Shown here: piece after piece, positions 31,756 through 42,365 of the stretch
Layout: each line of letters opens with the position of its first letter
Position numbering within the stretch: position 1 is the first letter of the stretch
Origin: Alphaproteobacteria bacterium
GTDB taxonomy: Bacteria; Pseudomonadota; Alphaproteobacteria; Caulobacterales; Aquidulcibacteraceae
Assembly (NCBI GenBank): GCA_016124255.1
Contig: WGOB01000003.1
Span: 1-64,000 of the forward strand
Length of the DNA stretch: 64,000 nucleotides
Reading direction: 5' to 3'
Notes under the pieces: model-generated
What the model was told of the DNA's origin: nothing
What the model saw: the letters and a program-made list of their open reading frames with translations, nothing else
The model's database searches: none
Position numbers and translations under genes: made by a program

Positions 31756-33003
31756 GTGCCGAAGGACGCCGTCAAGAAAGTGGTGCTCGCCTATTCCGGG
31801 GGGCTCGACACTTCGATCATCCTCAAATGGCTGCAGGACGAATATCAGTGCGAGGTCGTCACCTTCACCGCTGATTTGGGGCAGGGGGAGGAATTGGCGC
31901 CCGCGCGCGAAAAGGCGCTGAAGGCCGGCGTTCGCCCCGAGAACATCTTCATCGACGATCTGCGCGAGGAATTCGTGCGCGACTTCGTCTTCCCGATGTT
32001 CCGCGCCAACACGCTTTACGAGGGGCAGTACCTCCTCGGCACCTCGATCGCGCGGCCGCTGATCGCCAAGCGGCAGATCGAGATCGCGGAACTGGTGGGC
32101 GCCGACGCGGTGTGTCACGGCGCGACGGGGAAGGGCAACGACCAGGTCCGCTTCGAAGTGGCGTATTACGCGCTGAAGCCGGAGGTGCGCGTGATCGCGC
32201 CGTGGCGGGAGTGGAGCTTCGAAGGCCGCCCGCAGCTGCTCGATTATGCGCGCAAGCACGGCATCGAGATCGCCAGGGGGAAGGAACAGGAGGCGCCGTT
32301 CTCGATCGACGCCAATCTGCTGCACACTTCGTCAGAGGGCCTCGTGCTTGAAGACCCGGACACGGAAGTGCCCGATATCGTCGCCAAGCGCGAAGATCGC
32401 CGCACCATCACGCCCGAGGAGGCGCCGGATAAAGCGGAGGTCGTGAGCCTCGCCTTCGAGCGCGGCGATGTTGTCGCCATCAACGGCAAGCCGATGAAGC
32501 CGCACGAATTGCTCGGCGAACTCAATCGGCTCGGCAAGACGCACGCCATCGGCGGGCTCGATCTGGTGGAAAACCGCTATGTCGGCATGAAGTCGCGCGG
32601 CTATTACGAAACGCCCGGCGGCACGATCCTGTGGCACGGCCATCGCGCCATCGAGAGCATCACGCTCGATCGCGGCGCGATGCACCTGAAGGACGAGCTG
32701 ATGCCGCGCTACGCATCGCTCATCTATAACGGCTTCTGGTTCACGCCCGAGCGCCGCATGCTGCAAGCCGCGATCGATGAGAGCCAGGGGAGCGTCACCG
32801 GGGAGGTGCGGCTCAAGCTCTACAAGGGCGGCGTCCGCGTCGTCGGGCGCAACTCACCCTACTCGCTCTACTCGAAAGCCCTGGTCGGCTTCGACGAAGC
32901 CGGCGGCTACAACCAGGCGGACGCGGAAGGCTTCATCAAGCTCAACGCGCTCCGCCTGCGCATCGCCGCGGAACGCGACAAGAAGGCGGGAAAGAATGAG
33001 TGA
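31756..33003 (+). CDS. argG: argininosuccinate synthase (GTG start)
   Basis: [31 protein letters not shown]. Confidence 0.98.
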   Translation: MPKDAVKKVVLAYSGGLDTSIILKWLQDEYQCEVVTFTADLGQGEELAPAREKALKAGVRPENIFIDDLREEFVRDFVFPMFRANTLYEGQYLLGTSIARPLIAKRQIEIAELVGADAVCHGATGKGNDQVRFEVAYYALKPEVRVIAPWREWSFEGRPQLLDYARKHGIEIARGKEQEAPFSIDANLLHTSSEGLVLEDPDTEVPDIVAKREDRRTITPEEAPDKAEVVSLAFERGDVVAINGKPMKPHELLGELNRLGKTHAIGGLDLVENRYVGMKSRGYYETPGGTILWHGHRAIESITLDRGAMHLKDELMPRYASLIYNGFWFTPERRMLQAAIDESQGSVTGEVRLKLYKGGVRVVGRNSPYSLYSKALVGFDEAGGYNQADAEGFIKLNALRLRIAAERDKKAGKNE

Positions 33004-33397
33004 GATGCGCACCGCGTCCTGCACCTGCGGTCAGTTGAGCCTGACGACGCGCGGCGATCCGGTGCGCGTGGGCGTCTGCCATTGCCTCGCGTGCCAGCGC
33101 CGCACCGGTTCGCCGTTCGGTCAGCAGGCGCGGTGGCGCTTAGAAGACGTGTCGCCGCTGCGCGGCCGGGCGGTGCAGTATCGCCGCATCGGCGACGACG
33201 GCGGCGCCTGCGTGCACGATTTCTGCCCGGAGTGCGGCGCCACGGTGCGCTATATCGTTGAGGATCAGCCGGACCTGATCGCGGTTCCCATCGGCGCCTT
33301 CGCCGATCCGCACTTTCCTGCGCCGCAATATTCCTCATATGGCGTGCGCCGCCACGCCTGGGTCGTCCTGCCGCTCGACATCGAGCATTGGGACTGA
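32996..33397 (+). CDS. GFA (glutathione-dependent formaldehyde-activating-like) family protein
   Basis: CTCGQLSL...[15 protein letters not shown]...FCPECGATV. Confidence 0.85.
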   Translation: MSEMRTASCTCGQLSLTTRGDPVRVGVCHCLACQRRTGSPFGQQARWRLEDVSPLRGRAVQYRRIGDDGGACVHDFCPECGATVRYIVEDQPDLIAVPIGAFADPHFPAPQYSSYGVRRHAWVVLPLDIEHWD

Positions 33398-33425
33398 CCC
33401 CGCGCGGCGGCGCCAGCGCGTCGCG

Positions 33426-33791
33426 TTACGACCAGTACCGCGGGGCCTTGTAGTAATCGTACGTCGTGTCGCGGTATTGCGTGCCGTCGTTCTTGGTGAG
33501 CGCATCGAGCGTGTCGGCGGGCGCCGCCTTCAACTGATCCTTGCTGTATGGCACCACATAGGCGTCGTGCTTGTCGTTGTAGTCGAGCGCCGACCACGGC
33601 AGCGGGTGGAACTTCTCGCCCATGCCGAGAAAGCCGCCGAACCCGACGACGGCGAACATGATGTTGTTGGATTGCTTGTCGAGGACGACGTCTTCGATCG
33701 TCCCGATCTTGTCGCCTTCGGCGTTGCAGACGGACGTGCCGATCACTTTCTTGGCGCGAATGGCGGTCGTGTGTCCGGATTGGGTGGGCAT
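33426..33791 (-). CDS. PRC-barrel domain protein
   Basis: ASKVIGT-like RAKKVIGTSVCNAEGDKIGTIEDVVLD; FLGMGEKFHPLPWSALDYN. Confidence 0.85.
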   Translation of the reverse strand: MPTQSGHTTAIRAKKVIGTSVCNAEGDKIGTIEDVVLDKQSNNIMFAVVGFGGFLGMGEKFHPLPWSALDYNDKHDAYVVPYSKDQLKAAPADTLDALTKNDGTQYRDTTYDYYKAPRYWS

Positions 33792-33853
33792 GTGTGACTC
33801 CTTCTGGCTGTCACCAGAGGAACACGCGCAACGCCTTCGCTGTTCCGCAGCGC

Positions 33854-34537
33854 CTATGCAGAAAGCACGATCCCATAGAGCACCGCGCCGTAATGGCCGG
33901 CTGCGCCGAGGATGACGGCGGTGTGCCAGATTGCGCGGCGGAACGGGATCTTGTGGTTGAGATAGATGAGGACGCCGGCGCTGTAGATGAGGCCGCCCGC
34001 GGCCAGCAGCGCGATGGCGACCGCCGACAGCGACGTGAGCGCGGGCGCGAGCAGGGGCAGGCTCGCCCAGCCGAAGCCGAGATAGATGAGCGACCACGTC
34101 CGATCGGAGATGTTCGGCGCGAACACCTTGCCGGCCGCCCCGGCGAGGGCTGCGACCCACACGGCGCCGGTGACGACGTGCGCCACCGTGTCCGGCAGCA
34201 GCTGCATGGTGAAGGGCGTGTAGGAGCCGGCGATCATCAAAAAGATCGCGGCCTCGTCCATCCGCCGCAGGATGCGCCGCGCGGGCGATGGGCGCGTGAG
34301 ATTGTAAACCGCCGACGCGGCCAACATTGCGATCACGCAGAAGGCGTAGAGCGAGGTGGAGGTCGCCAGCGGCACGCCGCCCTTGGCGAGTGCGAAGCTC
34401 AGAAGAACGCCGCCGCCGAGGAACGCGGCCAGGATGCCGATAATGTGCACGACGCCGTCCGCCGCGTGTTCAACACGGTTCGGATAGTGCTCCCCAAGCT
34501 CGTCCGCTTCTGCGGCGAACAGATGGGCGAGGGACAT
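33854..34537 (-). CDS. hemolysin III (HlyIII/YqfA) family membrane protein
   Basis: NRVEHAADGVVHIIGI, LRRMDEAAIFLMIAGSYTPF, HTAVILGAAGHYGAVLY. Confidence 0.92.
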   Translation of the reverse strand: MSLAHLFAAEADELGEHYPNRVEHAADGVVHIIGILAAFLGGGVLLSFALAKGGVPLATSTSLYAFCVIAMLAASAVYNLTRPSPARRILRRMDEAAIFLMIAGSYTPFTMQLLPDTVAHVVTGAVWVAALAGAAGKVFAPNISDRTWSLIYLGFGWASLPLLAPALTSLSAVAIALLAAGGLIYSAGVLIYLNHKIPFRRAIWHTAVILGAAGHYGAVLYGIVLSA

Positions 34538-34863
34538 CGTGCGCGCTCCTTTCGAATGGTGAACGCGAGGATCCGGCGATCGGGTCCCGAGCCTTCACTA
34601 TGCCGCATGAACGTCGCGTCTTCAGCGCAACACTTCTGTTGCAAGAATTGGACATTCCCGGCTGCGCGCGCCTGGCGCGCAGCGCATCGCACTGTTGGGG
34701 CGCGCAGATGAAGCGTCTCTGAACGGCGGCGTGAGATGCGCGTGTCGCGCCGCGTTGTTGCAGTCCGAACACGCTTCGTCCGTCCACCGCCATGTTTCGC
34801 TTGCCCGGCGAGTCCGATTAGACTTGGCTTCGACAAGGCGCGCACGCGCGGAGGGGAGGCGGC

Positions 34864-36186
34864 ATGGGGGCGACGGAAACCGGCGCGAACGCGCAGGCGC
34901 CGGCGATCGGAAGCGCGGGCATGCCGTTCTGGACGCGCCTCAAGGCGATCCTTGGCGGCTCGGCCGGCAATTTCGTCGAATGGTACGATTGGTTCGCCTA
35001 TTCCGCGTTCGCGCTCTATTTCGCGCCGGCGTTCTTCCCGGAGGGGGACGCGAACACGCAATTGCTGCGCGCCGCCGCGATCTTCGCCATCGGCTTCCTG
35101 GCGCGGCCGGTCGGCGCGTGGCTCATGGGGCTTTACGCCGACCGCGCGGGGCGGCGTGCGGCGCTGACGCTCTCGGTGGCGATGATGTGCTTCGGTTCGC
35201 TCATCATCGCGCTGATCCCGACCTACGCGGCCATCGGCATCCTGGCGCCGATCATTCTTCTTGCCGCGCGGGTGTTGCAGGGCTTGTCCGTCGGCGGCGA
35301 GTATGGCGCGAGCGCCACCTACATGAGCGAGATGGCGGGCCGGAAGCGGCGCGGCTTCTGGTCCAGCTTCCAATACGTCACGCTGATCTCGGGGCAATTG
35401 GCGGCGCTGGGCGTGCTGATCCTGCTGCAGGGCGTGATGAGCGAGGAGGCGCTTCAGGAATGGGGCTGGCGCATCCCGTTCTTCATCGGCGCCGCGCTCG
35501 CGGTGGTCGTGTTCATCATCCGGCGCGGCATCGAGGAAAGCGCATCCTGGAAGAACCGGGGCGCGGAGCGGGTGGGGACGTTGCTGCTCTTCCTGCGCCA
35601 TCCGCGCGAGACGCTGATGATCTTCGGCCTGACCGCGGCCGGATCGCTTTCGTATTACGCCTACACGACGTACATGCAGAAATACCTCGTCAACACGGCG
35701 GGGTTCTCCAAGGAAGCGGCGTCGCAGATCAACGCCGCGGGGCTCGTCTGTTTCATGCTGGCCCAGCCGCTGATGGGCTGGATGTCGGATTTCCTCGGCC
35801 GCAGGCGCATGCTGGTCGCCGCGTTCGGTCTGGGCGCGCTGGCGGCCTATCCGACGTTCACCACGCTGGGGCGAACCAGCGATCCCGCCACGGCGTTCGT
35901 GCTGACGCTGATCCCGCTCCTGATCCTCTCCGCCTACACCTCCATCAGCGCCGTGATCAAAGCCGAGCTTTTCCCGGCCTATTGCCGGGCGCTGGGGGTC
36001 GCGCTGCCCTATGCGCTTGCAAACGCGCTCTTCGGGGGGACGGCCGAATACGCTGCGCTTTGGTTCAAGGGCGCGGGCGTTGAATCCTATTTCTTCATCT
36101 ACATGACGGTGATCGTCTCGATCGCGCTGCTCATTTCGCTGCGCATGCGCGACACGCAGAAGGCCAGCCTGATCCAGGAGGATTAG
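34864..36186 (+). CDS. MFS transporter, metabolite:H+ symporter (alpha-ketoglutarate permease-like)
   Basis: GNFVEWYDWFAYSAFALYFAPAFFP, RPVGAWLMGLYADRAGRRAAL, GLSVGGEYGASATYMSE. Confidence 0.92.
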   Translation: MGATETGANAQAPAIGSAGMPFWTRLKAILGGSAGNFVEWYDWFAYSAFALYFAPAFFPEGDANTQLLRAAAIFAIGFLARPVGAWLMGLYADRAGRRAALTLSVAMMCFGSLIIALIPTYAAIGILAPIILLAARVLQGLSVGGEYGASATYMSEMAGRKRRGFWSSFQYVTLISGQLAALGVLILLQGVMSEEALQEWGWRIPFFIGAALAVVVFIIRRGIEESASWKNRGAERVGTLLLFLRHPRETLMIFGLTAAGSLSYYAYTTYMQKYLVNTAGFSKEAASQINAAGLVCFMLAQPLMGWMSDFLGRRRMLVAAFGLGALAAYPTFTTLGRTSDPATAFVLTLIPLLILSAYTSISAVIKAELFPAYCRALGVALPYALANALFGGTAEYAALWFKGAGVESYFFIYMTVIVSIALLISLRMRDTQKASLIQED

Positions 36187-36391
36187 GCCTTGCGCTTGCG
36201 CGTGGTTTTCTTGGCGGCGGTTCGGCGGTCCGATCCGGACTGCTTGGCGCCGCCGTCTTCCTTGTTCACCGTAGCCCAGGCGCGCTCTTCGGCGGTTTTC
36301 TTTGAGGCTCCGCGCGCGCGGTCGCTCTCCTCGATAGGCTCGGCCTTGCGCTTTTTTTGTCGGTGTAAGCGCTCTTGTCGCCTCGCGGCAT
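36183..36391 (-). pseudogene. short conserved basic protein (MPRGDKS...KRKAE...RAWATVNKE family), frame interrupted at an A7 run
   Basis: Minus strand ATG CCG CGA GGC GAC AAG AGC GCT TAC ACC GAC AAAAAAA GCGCAAGGCCGAG; the -1 frame after A7 gives KRKAEPIEES...RAWATVNKEDGG to stop at 36183. Confidence 0.7.
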
Positions 36392-36498
36392 CACGGGTTC
36401 TCCAGGATCGTGCGCTCCCAGGAAAATTCAAACGCAACGCGCGCGGATTGTTCCCAAGCCGCAACAGCGGGCGTATCGTTTCAGCCTACGGAGCGGGC

Positions 36499-36876
36499 AT
36501 GACGGACGAAGCCGGTTCAACGCGTCAGCGTATTCGGGCGGAGGCGCATGGCGCGCTGAATCTGGGCGCGGCGGTGCTCTGCGTCGGCGTCATCCTTGCT
36601 CTGGTCCTTGGCGCACTGGCGTCGCCGCCGACGCCGACGCTTGCGCCGCTCGCAGCCGCCTTCATCGCCGCGCCAATCGTGCTCCTGGGCTGGGGGCTTT
36701 GCGCCTACGCATCGTGGCGGCTTGACCTATTGCAGCGGCTGGCGCGGGAGCCGGACCTGGTCCTGCCGAAGGCTGATGCAGCGCGGTCCAAGATCGAGAC
36801 GATGCAGCGCTTCCTGCGCTCCGATCGGCGCCGTGCGGCGCACGTTGTGACGCGTCCGCGCGCTGTTCGGGCCTAA
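36499..36876 (+). CDS. hypothetical membrane protein
   Basis: Two TM segments (LGAAVLCVGVILALVLGAL, AAPIVLLGWGLCAYA). Confidence 0.55.
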   Translation: MTDEAGSTRQRIRAEAHGALNLGAAVLCVGVILALVLGALASPPTPTLAPLAAAFIAAPIVLLGWGLCAYASWRLDLLQRLAREPDLVLPKADAARSKIETMQRFLRSDRRRAAHVVTRPRAVRA

Positions 36877-37139
36877 GCAGCCTACGATTTCAGCAGCGTG
36901 ATCGCCCCTGGCGCAGAGATGGTTCGCGCACTCTCGCGGCGCCTGCCTCGCGCCGGCGGTCTCGAAACCGCCGAAAGCGTTGAAATCACAAGGCGCTAGG
37001 CGCGGCGCCAAGCATTGGCAGCATGAAAGCGCTGTTGCTAACAGTAAAACCTGGCCCGCTCCATCCAGGAGCGTAGTATTGACTTGTTAAGGGAGCGCGC
37101 GGAACGCTCTATCCCTATCGGTCGTTAAGTACAATCGAA

Positions 37140-37439
37140 ATGAAAGGGGAGCGCGGCATGCGCGACGGCATCGAGGATGAGACTGAGCTCAGCCTTCGGC
37201 TGCGTGGGTTCAGGCTGACCACGGCGGAAGTGCTCTATTACATGCCCGATCATCCAGCGCTCATTCAGAGCTTCGTCTGGCAGACGCTCGACCTCGCCCC
37301 GCGCTATCCGCGCATTCACCGGTTCCTCAATTTCTGGAAGGACGAGATCGAGGCGGTGATCCACTCGGTCCGGCTCGCGTCCGGCGAATTGCTGATGCCG
37401 GCGCCGATCCGCCGCGCGGACGCGATCCTTCATCACTAG
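37140..37439 (+). CDS. usg: Usg family protein
   Basis: LRGFRLTTAEVLYYMPDHPALIQSFVWQTLDLAPRYPRIHRFLNFWKDEIE. Confidence 0.85.
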   Translation: MKGERGMRDGIEDETELSLRLRGFRLTTAEVLYYMPDHPALIQSFVWQTLDLAPRYPRIHRFLNFWKDEIEAVIHSVRLASGELLMPAPIRRADAILHH

Positions 37440-37531
37440 GCTCTTCACCACAGTTTGAGCGCCGCCCCGTCGCCAAGGGCGCCGCGCGTGCCCATACTCT
37501 CGGCTGCACTGGAACGGCGCGCAGCTTCGAG

Positions 37532-38080
37532 GTGACGCACGTGAAGATGATCAAAGTCCTGGCGGCGACAATCGGCTTGGCGGCGCTTGCCGCCTGCGCG
37601 ACGCCGACCGCCTATGGCCCCGCCACGAGCCCGCGCGGCTTCGGCTACAGCGAACAGCAAATCGAAGAAAATCGCTTCCGCGTCACCTTCCGCGGCAACA
37701 CCGTGACCGACCGCGAAGCGGTGGAGGCGGCGCTGCTTTATCGCGCCGCCGAGCTGACGCTTTCGCGCAGCGGCGATTACTTCATCGCCCTCGATCGCGA
37801 CACCGAAAGCCGCTCGCGGCTGCAGGCTGTCGGCGGTTCGGGCTATCCGGGCTTCTATCCCGGATGGCGCTATTATTCGCCGCGCTGGGGATGGCGCTAT
37901 TGGCACGATCCGTTCTGGGACGATCCGGTGAGCTATCGCCAGATCACGCAATACGAGGCGACTGCGGAGATCGCGATCTTCTCCGGGCGGAAGCCGGCGG
38001 ACAACGCGGCCGCGTTCGACGCGCGCGACGTGCAGCGCAATCTCGCGCCGCGCGTTCTCGCTGCGCCGCAGGCGTATTGA
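37532..38080 (+). CDS. CC0125/CC1285-type lipoprotein
   Basis: Lipobox AALAAC; GFGYSEQQIEENRFRVTFRGN. Confidence 0.75.
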   Translation: MTHVKMIKVLAATIGLAALAACATPTAYGPATSPRGFGYSEQQIEENRFRVTFRGNTVTDREAVEAALLYRAAELTLSRSGDYFIALDRDTESRSRLQAVGGSGYPGFYPGWRYYSPRWGWRYWHDPFWDDPVSYRQITQYEATAEIAIFSGRKPADNAAAFDARDVQRNLAPRVLAAPQAY

Positions 38081-38086
38081 CCGCCC

Positions 38087-39019
38087 CTAAGGCCCCTCGA
38101 CCGCGACGCCGCGGGCGCGCAGCATCGCGATAACGCTGTCGTCGCCGATCAGGTGCGCTGCGCCCACGGCGATGAAGATGCGGCCTTCGCCCTCGAGCAT
38201 CGTGAGGATGCGGTCGCGCCAGCGCGCGTTCCGGTCCGTGAGCAGCGCGCTTGCGGCCTCCTGTCCAGCGTCCTCGATCTCCTCGTTGAGCAGGCGTTCG
38301 AGGTCATCGACGTCGCCGCGCACCCAGGCGCGATCGATCGCGGCGATATCGTCCTCGGCGGCCTCCAGCTGTTCCAGCGTGGCGCGCAGGAACGCGATCT
38401 GCGTCGCGGCAGGCAGATCCGCCAGCACCGCGACGTGCTCTTCCGGCGTCTCCAAATAGTCCAGCCGCTTGCCCGCCGCGCGCGCCTCCTCGTCGAGCAC
38501 GCGCTCAACGCCGACCTCGAACGATTGCCCGATGCTTTGCACATAGAGTGAAGACAGCTGCATCGCCGCGAACCATGGCATGAACGGCTCAAACGCGGCG
38601 GGCGCCGCGCCGAGCCTTCTCGCGACGCGATCCAGCAGCGCCCAATCGGCGGCGCCGATCTTCATCGACAGCGTCTCGCCGGAACGGTCGAGCCCGCGCT
38701 CGAGCAGCACCTGTCGCAGCCGCGCGCCCGCGGGCGAGTCGGAGATGTCGGTCTCGAAAATGACCGTGTCGGCCGCGTCGAACGCGGCGTCGACCTCGGG
38801 CGAGCGCCATTCGAGGTCGGCGGGCAGAACATGGATCGTGCCGAACAGCCAGATCTCGCTGTCGGCGTCCGCGATCCGCCAGAGCGCCGGCTGCGGCGCG
38901 GGCGCGCCGCATGCGGCCAGGAGGAGGGCGGCCCCCGCGACGAGCGCCGTCGCCGCGCGCCGCAGACGGCCTTTTGCGTCGGCCGGCGCGCGACCGCTGA
39001 TGCGATTTGCCCAAACCAT
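38087..39019 (-). CDS. TraB/GumN family protein (lipoprotein)
   Basis: LWRIADADSEIWLFGTIHVLPADLEWRS; IFIAVGAAHLIGDDSVIAMLRARG. Confidence 0.88.
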   Translation of the reverse strand: MVWANRISGRAPADAKGRLRRAATALVAGAALLLAACGAPAPQPALWRIADADSEIWLFGTIHVLPADLEWRSPEVDAAFDAADTVIFETDISDSPAGARLRQVLLERGLDRSGETLSMKIGAADWALLDRVARRLGAAPAAFEPFMPWFAAMQLSSLYVQSIGQSFEVGVERVLDEEARAAGKRLDYLETPEEHVAVLADLPAATQIAFLRATLEQLEAAEDDIAAIDRAWVRGDVDDLERLLNEEIEDAGQEAASALLTDRNARWRDRILTMLEGEGRIFIAVGAAHLIGDDSVIAMLRARGVAVEGP

Positions 39020-39057
39020 GCCCGTGAGCTAGAGCATCCGCCCGCCGACGCCTAGCC

Positions 39058-39134
<77 letters not shown>

Positions 39135-39236
39135 TTCGCTGCCGCGGCGATTGTGCGGGGCGGCCGGGGCGGCCATGGTGCGCTGCGCCGCGCGGATCGG
39201 ACGAGCGGCGCCGCTGAAACCTGGTGGATGTCTTCA

Positions 39237-40409
39237 ATGTCTGGCTATCCCCTTGAGGGCGTCAAAGCGCTCGATTTCTCGCGGGTGCTTGCGGGCCCGT
39301 TCGCGGGGCGCATGCTCGCCGACCTTGGCGCCGACGTGGTGAAAGTTGAGCCGCCGGACGGCGATTCAACGCGGCTCTGGGGCAAGATGGTTGGGGGAAT
39401 CTCAGGCTACTTTTCCTACGCCAACGCCGGCAAACGCAACATTTCGATCGATCTGCGCGCCGACGGCGCCAAGGACCTCGTGCTCGCGCTGGCGCGCTGC
39501 GCCGATGTGGTGCTGGAGAACTTCCGGCCCGGCGTGATGGATCGGCTGGGCGTCGGCTACGGCGCGCTGAGCGCGGTGAACCCGCGGCTGGTGATGGTGT
39601 CGATCTCAGGGTTCGGCCGCAACGGCCCCGACTCGCATCGGCCCGCCTACGCGCCGATCGTGCACGCCGAGCTTGGGCTGATCGAGCGCGCGGCGCGTCG
39701 CGGCGGGATGCGCCAGGATCTGCCGCTGTCGGCGGCCGACACCAACGCCGGTCTGCACGGCCTCGTCGCGCTTCTGTCCGCGCTGCTGATGCGCACGCGC
39801 ACGGGCGCTGGGCAGCACATCGACATCGCGATGATGGACGCGACGTTGGCGACGGACGATCAAGTGCATTTCGAACTCGAAGACGCGGAGGAGACGCGCA
39901 ATCTGCCGCCGGACATCTGGGAGACAGGCGCGGGGCCGATCCTGGTCTCGGCGGATTTCCGCTATCTCTGGCGCTTGCTCACCGAGTCCGGGCGCGTCAG
40001 CGATCCGCAGCAGCCCGGCATGAGCCTTGAGGCCAAGATCGCGGCGCGGCGCGGCGCCGTCGCCGCGTTCATGCTGAGCCTGGCGGATTGGGACGCCGTT
40101 GAGCACGCGATGGCTTTGATGAACCTTGCCTGGGGCCGCGTGCGCGGCGGCGAAACGCTGCGCGCGCAGCCGACGCTGAAAGCGCGCGGCGCCATCGTCG
40201 AGATCGACGACGGCGCGGGCGGCGTGCGACCGATTGCGCAATCGCCTTATCGCTTTTCCGCGGCGGCCAGCGGCGTGCGGGGGCCGGCGTCGCGGCGCGG
40301 CGCGCACAACAGCGATGTGCTGCGCGACTGGCTTGGCGCGTCGCAAGCCGAGATCGACGCATGGCTCGACCGCGGCGTTCTCTGCGTGGATGCGGCGCCC
40401 GACGCCTGA
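39237..40409 (+). CDS. CaiB/BaiF family CoA-transferase
   Basis: [39 protein letters not shown]. Confidence 0.93.
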   Translation: MSGYPLEGVKALDFSRVLAGPFAGRMLADLGADVVKVEPPDGDSTRLWGKMVGGISGYFSYANAGKRNISIDLRADGAKDLVLALARCADVVLENFRPGVMDRLGVGYGALSAVNPRLVMVSISGFGRNGPDSHRPAYAPIVHAELGLIERAARRGGMRQDLPLSAADTNAGLHGLVALLSALLMRTRTGAGQHIDIAMMDATLATDDQVHFELEDAEETRNLPPDIWETGAGPILVSADFRYLWRLLTESGRVSDPQQPGMSLEAKIAARRGAVAAFMLSLADWDAVEHAMALMNLAWGRVRGGETLRAQPTLKARGAIVEIDDGAGGVRPIAQSPYRFSAAASGVRGPASRRGAHNSDVLRDWLGASQAEIDAWLDRGVLCVDAAPDA

Positions 40410-40419
40410 GGCGCGCGCA

Positions 40420-41842
40420 TTAGTCCTGTCGCGCGCCGTCGCGGAGCGCGGCGAGAGCGTCGGCGTCGCGCCAGCGTCCCTGCGCCATCACGCCGACGAT
40501 CCGGCGCGCATTGGCGATGTCGTCGAGAGGATTGGCGTCGAGGATCACGATGTCGGCGCGATAGCCGGGCGCGATGCGGCCGAGATCGGCGCTGCGGTCC
40601 ATCGCGGCCGCGGCCGTGATCGTGGCGCTCTGCAAGGCCTCCAGCGGCGTCAGCCCGGCGCGCTGCAGCAAGGCCAGCTCCCAATGCAACGAAAAGCCCG
40701 CAACAAGGCAATTGTTCGGACTATCGGATCCCGCCAGCACCTGAACGCCGGCGCGGCGCATGCGCGCGAGCGTCTCGTTGTAGACGGCGAAGGCGTTCTC
40801 GCGCAGCGTTGCGTCCGCCTGATCGAGGCCGCTCAGCCCCGTCTCGCACCATTGCCGCGCCTGCGCCGGCATAAAGGCGAACGCTGCTTCGTCCACGCGG
40901 CTGCGGTCGTTCAATTCCATGTCCAGCGTCGGCGTGCACGTTGCTGCGCGCCATGGCGGCGAACATCTCGTCGCAGCGGCCCCAATCCACCGCCTCGGCG
41001 AAATCCAGCGTCACGCGAAAATACGCGTTCGCGCCCTCGCGGAACTTGGCGTTGAGCCAGCGATCGAACCATGCCGCGCGATCGGCGGTGCATTCGCCGA
41101 GCGTGCCGAGCGACAGATGCTCGACGCTGCGCTGGCCCGCGCGCGCCGCGCCGGCGAGACCGACCGCAGTCACCGCGTGGCCTGCGACGGGCATGTCGTG
41201 CGCGCGGGCCCATGCGATGACGGCGTCGTAAGCGGGCGCCGGCAGCTGGTCGTAGACCTTGAAGAAATCGATCCCCGCCGCGCGCAGACGCGGCAGTTCG
41301 CGCGCGACGTCTTCCGGGGTGCGCAGGACGAGCGGCAGGTCGCCGTACCAGGGCAGTCGCGCGCCATCGAGCAGCGGGCCCGACACGTAGAGCCGCGGCG
41401 CGGGCGCGTCCGGATCCGCCGCGAGACGGCGGCGCGTTTCCACGATGCCGGGCACGAGCGAGCCCATGTCGCGCACGCCGGTGACGCCGTTGGCGATGAA
41501 CAGCGGCAGTGCGCGCGCAATCGCGTCGTCGGGATCGCTCAGCGCGTGCACATGCATGTCCCAGAGGCCGGGGATCGCATAGCCGCGCGATGCGATCACC
41601 CGTGCGCCTGGGGGTCGGCGTATTTCGCGCGCGGGCGCCACCGCGACGATCTCGTCGTTGCGCACGACGATCGTCGTGTTCGGCCGCAGCGCGCCGTCGA
41701 CCGTGTCCACGATCGTCACGCCGGTGATGAACGTATCGGCGGGGCGGATTTCGGTCGCGAGGCGCGACGCCGGCGCGGTTGTGCAGCCAGCGCTTGCCGC
41801 CACGACCGCCAGCGTCGCCATCAGGCGCTTCATCGGCTGCAT
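40420..41842 (-). pseudogene. amidohydrolase family lipoprotein/secreted protein, frameshifted
   Basis: N-terminal part (YAIPGLWDMHVHALSD...) in one frame up to ~40935; C-terminal part (TLDMELNDRSR...AGSDSPN...RADIVILDANPLDDI) in another frame. Confidence 0.85.
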
Positions 41843-41855
41843 CCTCCCGAACTTC

Positions 41856-42365
41856 CTACGCGCAGCCGCGGCTTGTGGACCAAACGGGCAGCGCGATCTG
41901 GCCGGTGTAGCGGAAGCGGGCGTGCGTGCCCGGCGCGCCCCATGCGTCGGGTTCGCCGTAGGGGCCGTAGGCGTGGCGGGTGGTGGTTCCGCTCGCGTCA
42001 GTCGACGCGATGACGCTGCCCTGGTGATCGGCGATCAGCCAGCGGCGGTCAGTGAGGCCCGCGCCCTCGTACCAGACGAGCGGCCCGTCCACGCCCGCGC
42101 CATGGACGTAGCGGCGCGCCAACGTTCCGCCGACATATTCGCCGATCAGCGCATCGCCGTCATAGAGAAACTCCGTCGTCGTCCCGCCCGCACTCGTTGA
42201 GCGCAGTCGGCCAAGCGGATCGTACGTCAGCGACAGCGATGCGCTCCCCGACACGCTCGTGAGCCTGTTCTCCAGATCGTATGCGAACGTGCGCGACCCA
42301 TCCGAGGTCAGGTTGCCCCGCGCATCGTGCGTAGTGGTCGCGCCGCCGGCAATGTCCGTCGCGCC
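41856..42365 (-). pseudogene. Rhs/YD-repeat core fragment truncated at both ends
   Basis: HDARGNLTSDGSRTFAYDLENRLTSVSG...TTEFLYDGDALIGEY...WLIADHQGSVIASTDASG...YGPYGEP...RFRYTGQIALP then abrupt stop. Confidence 0.88.
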
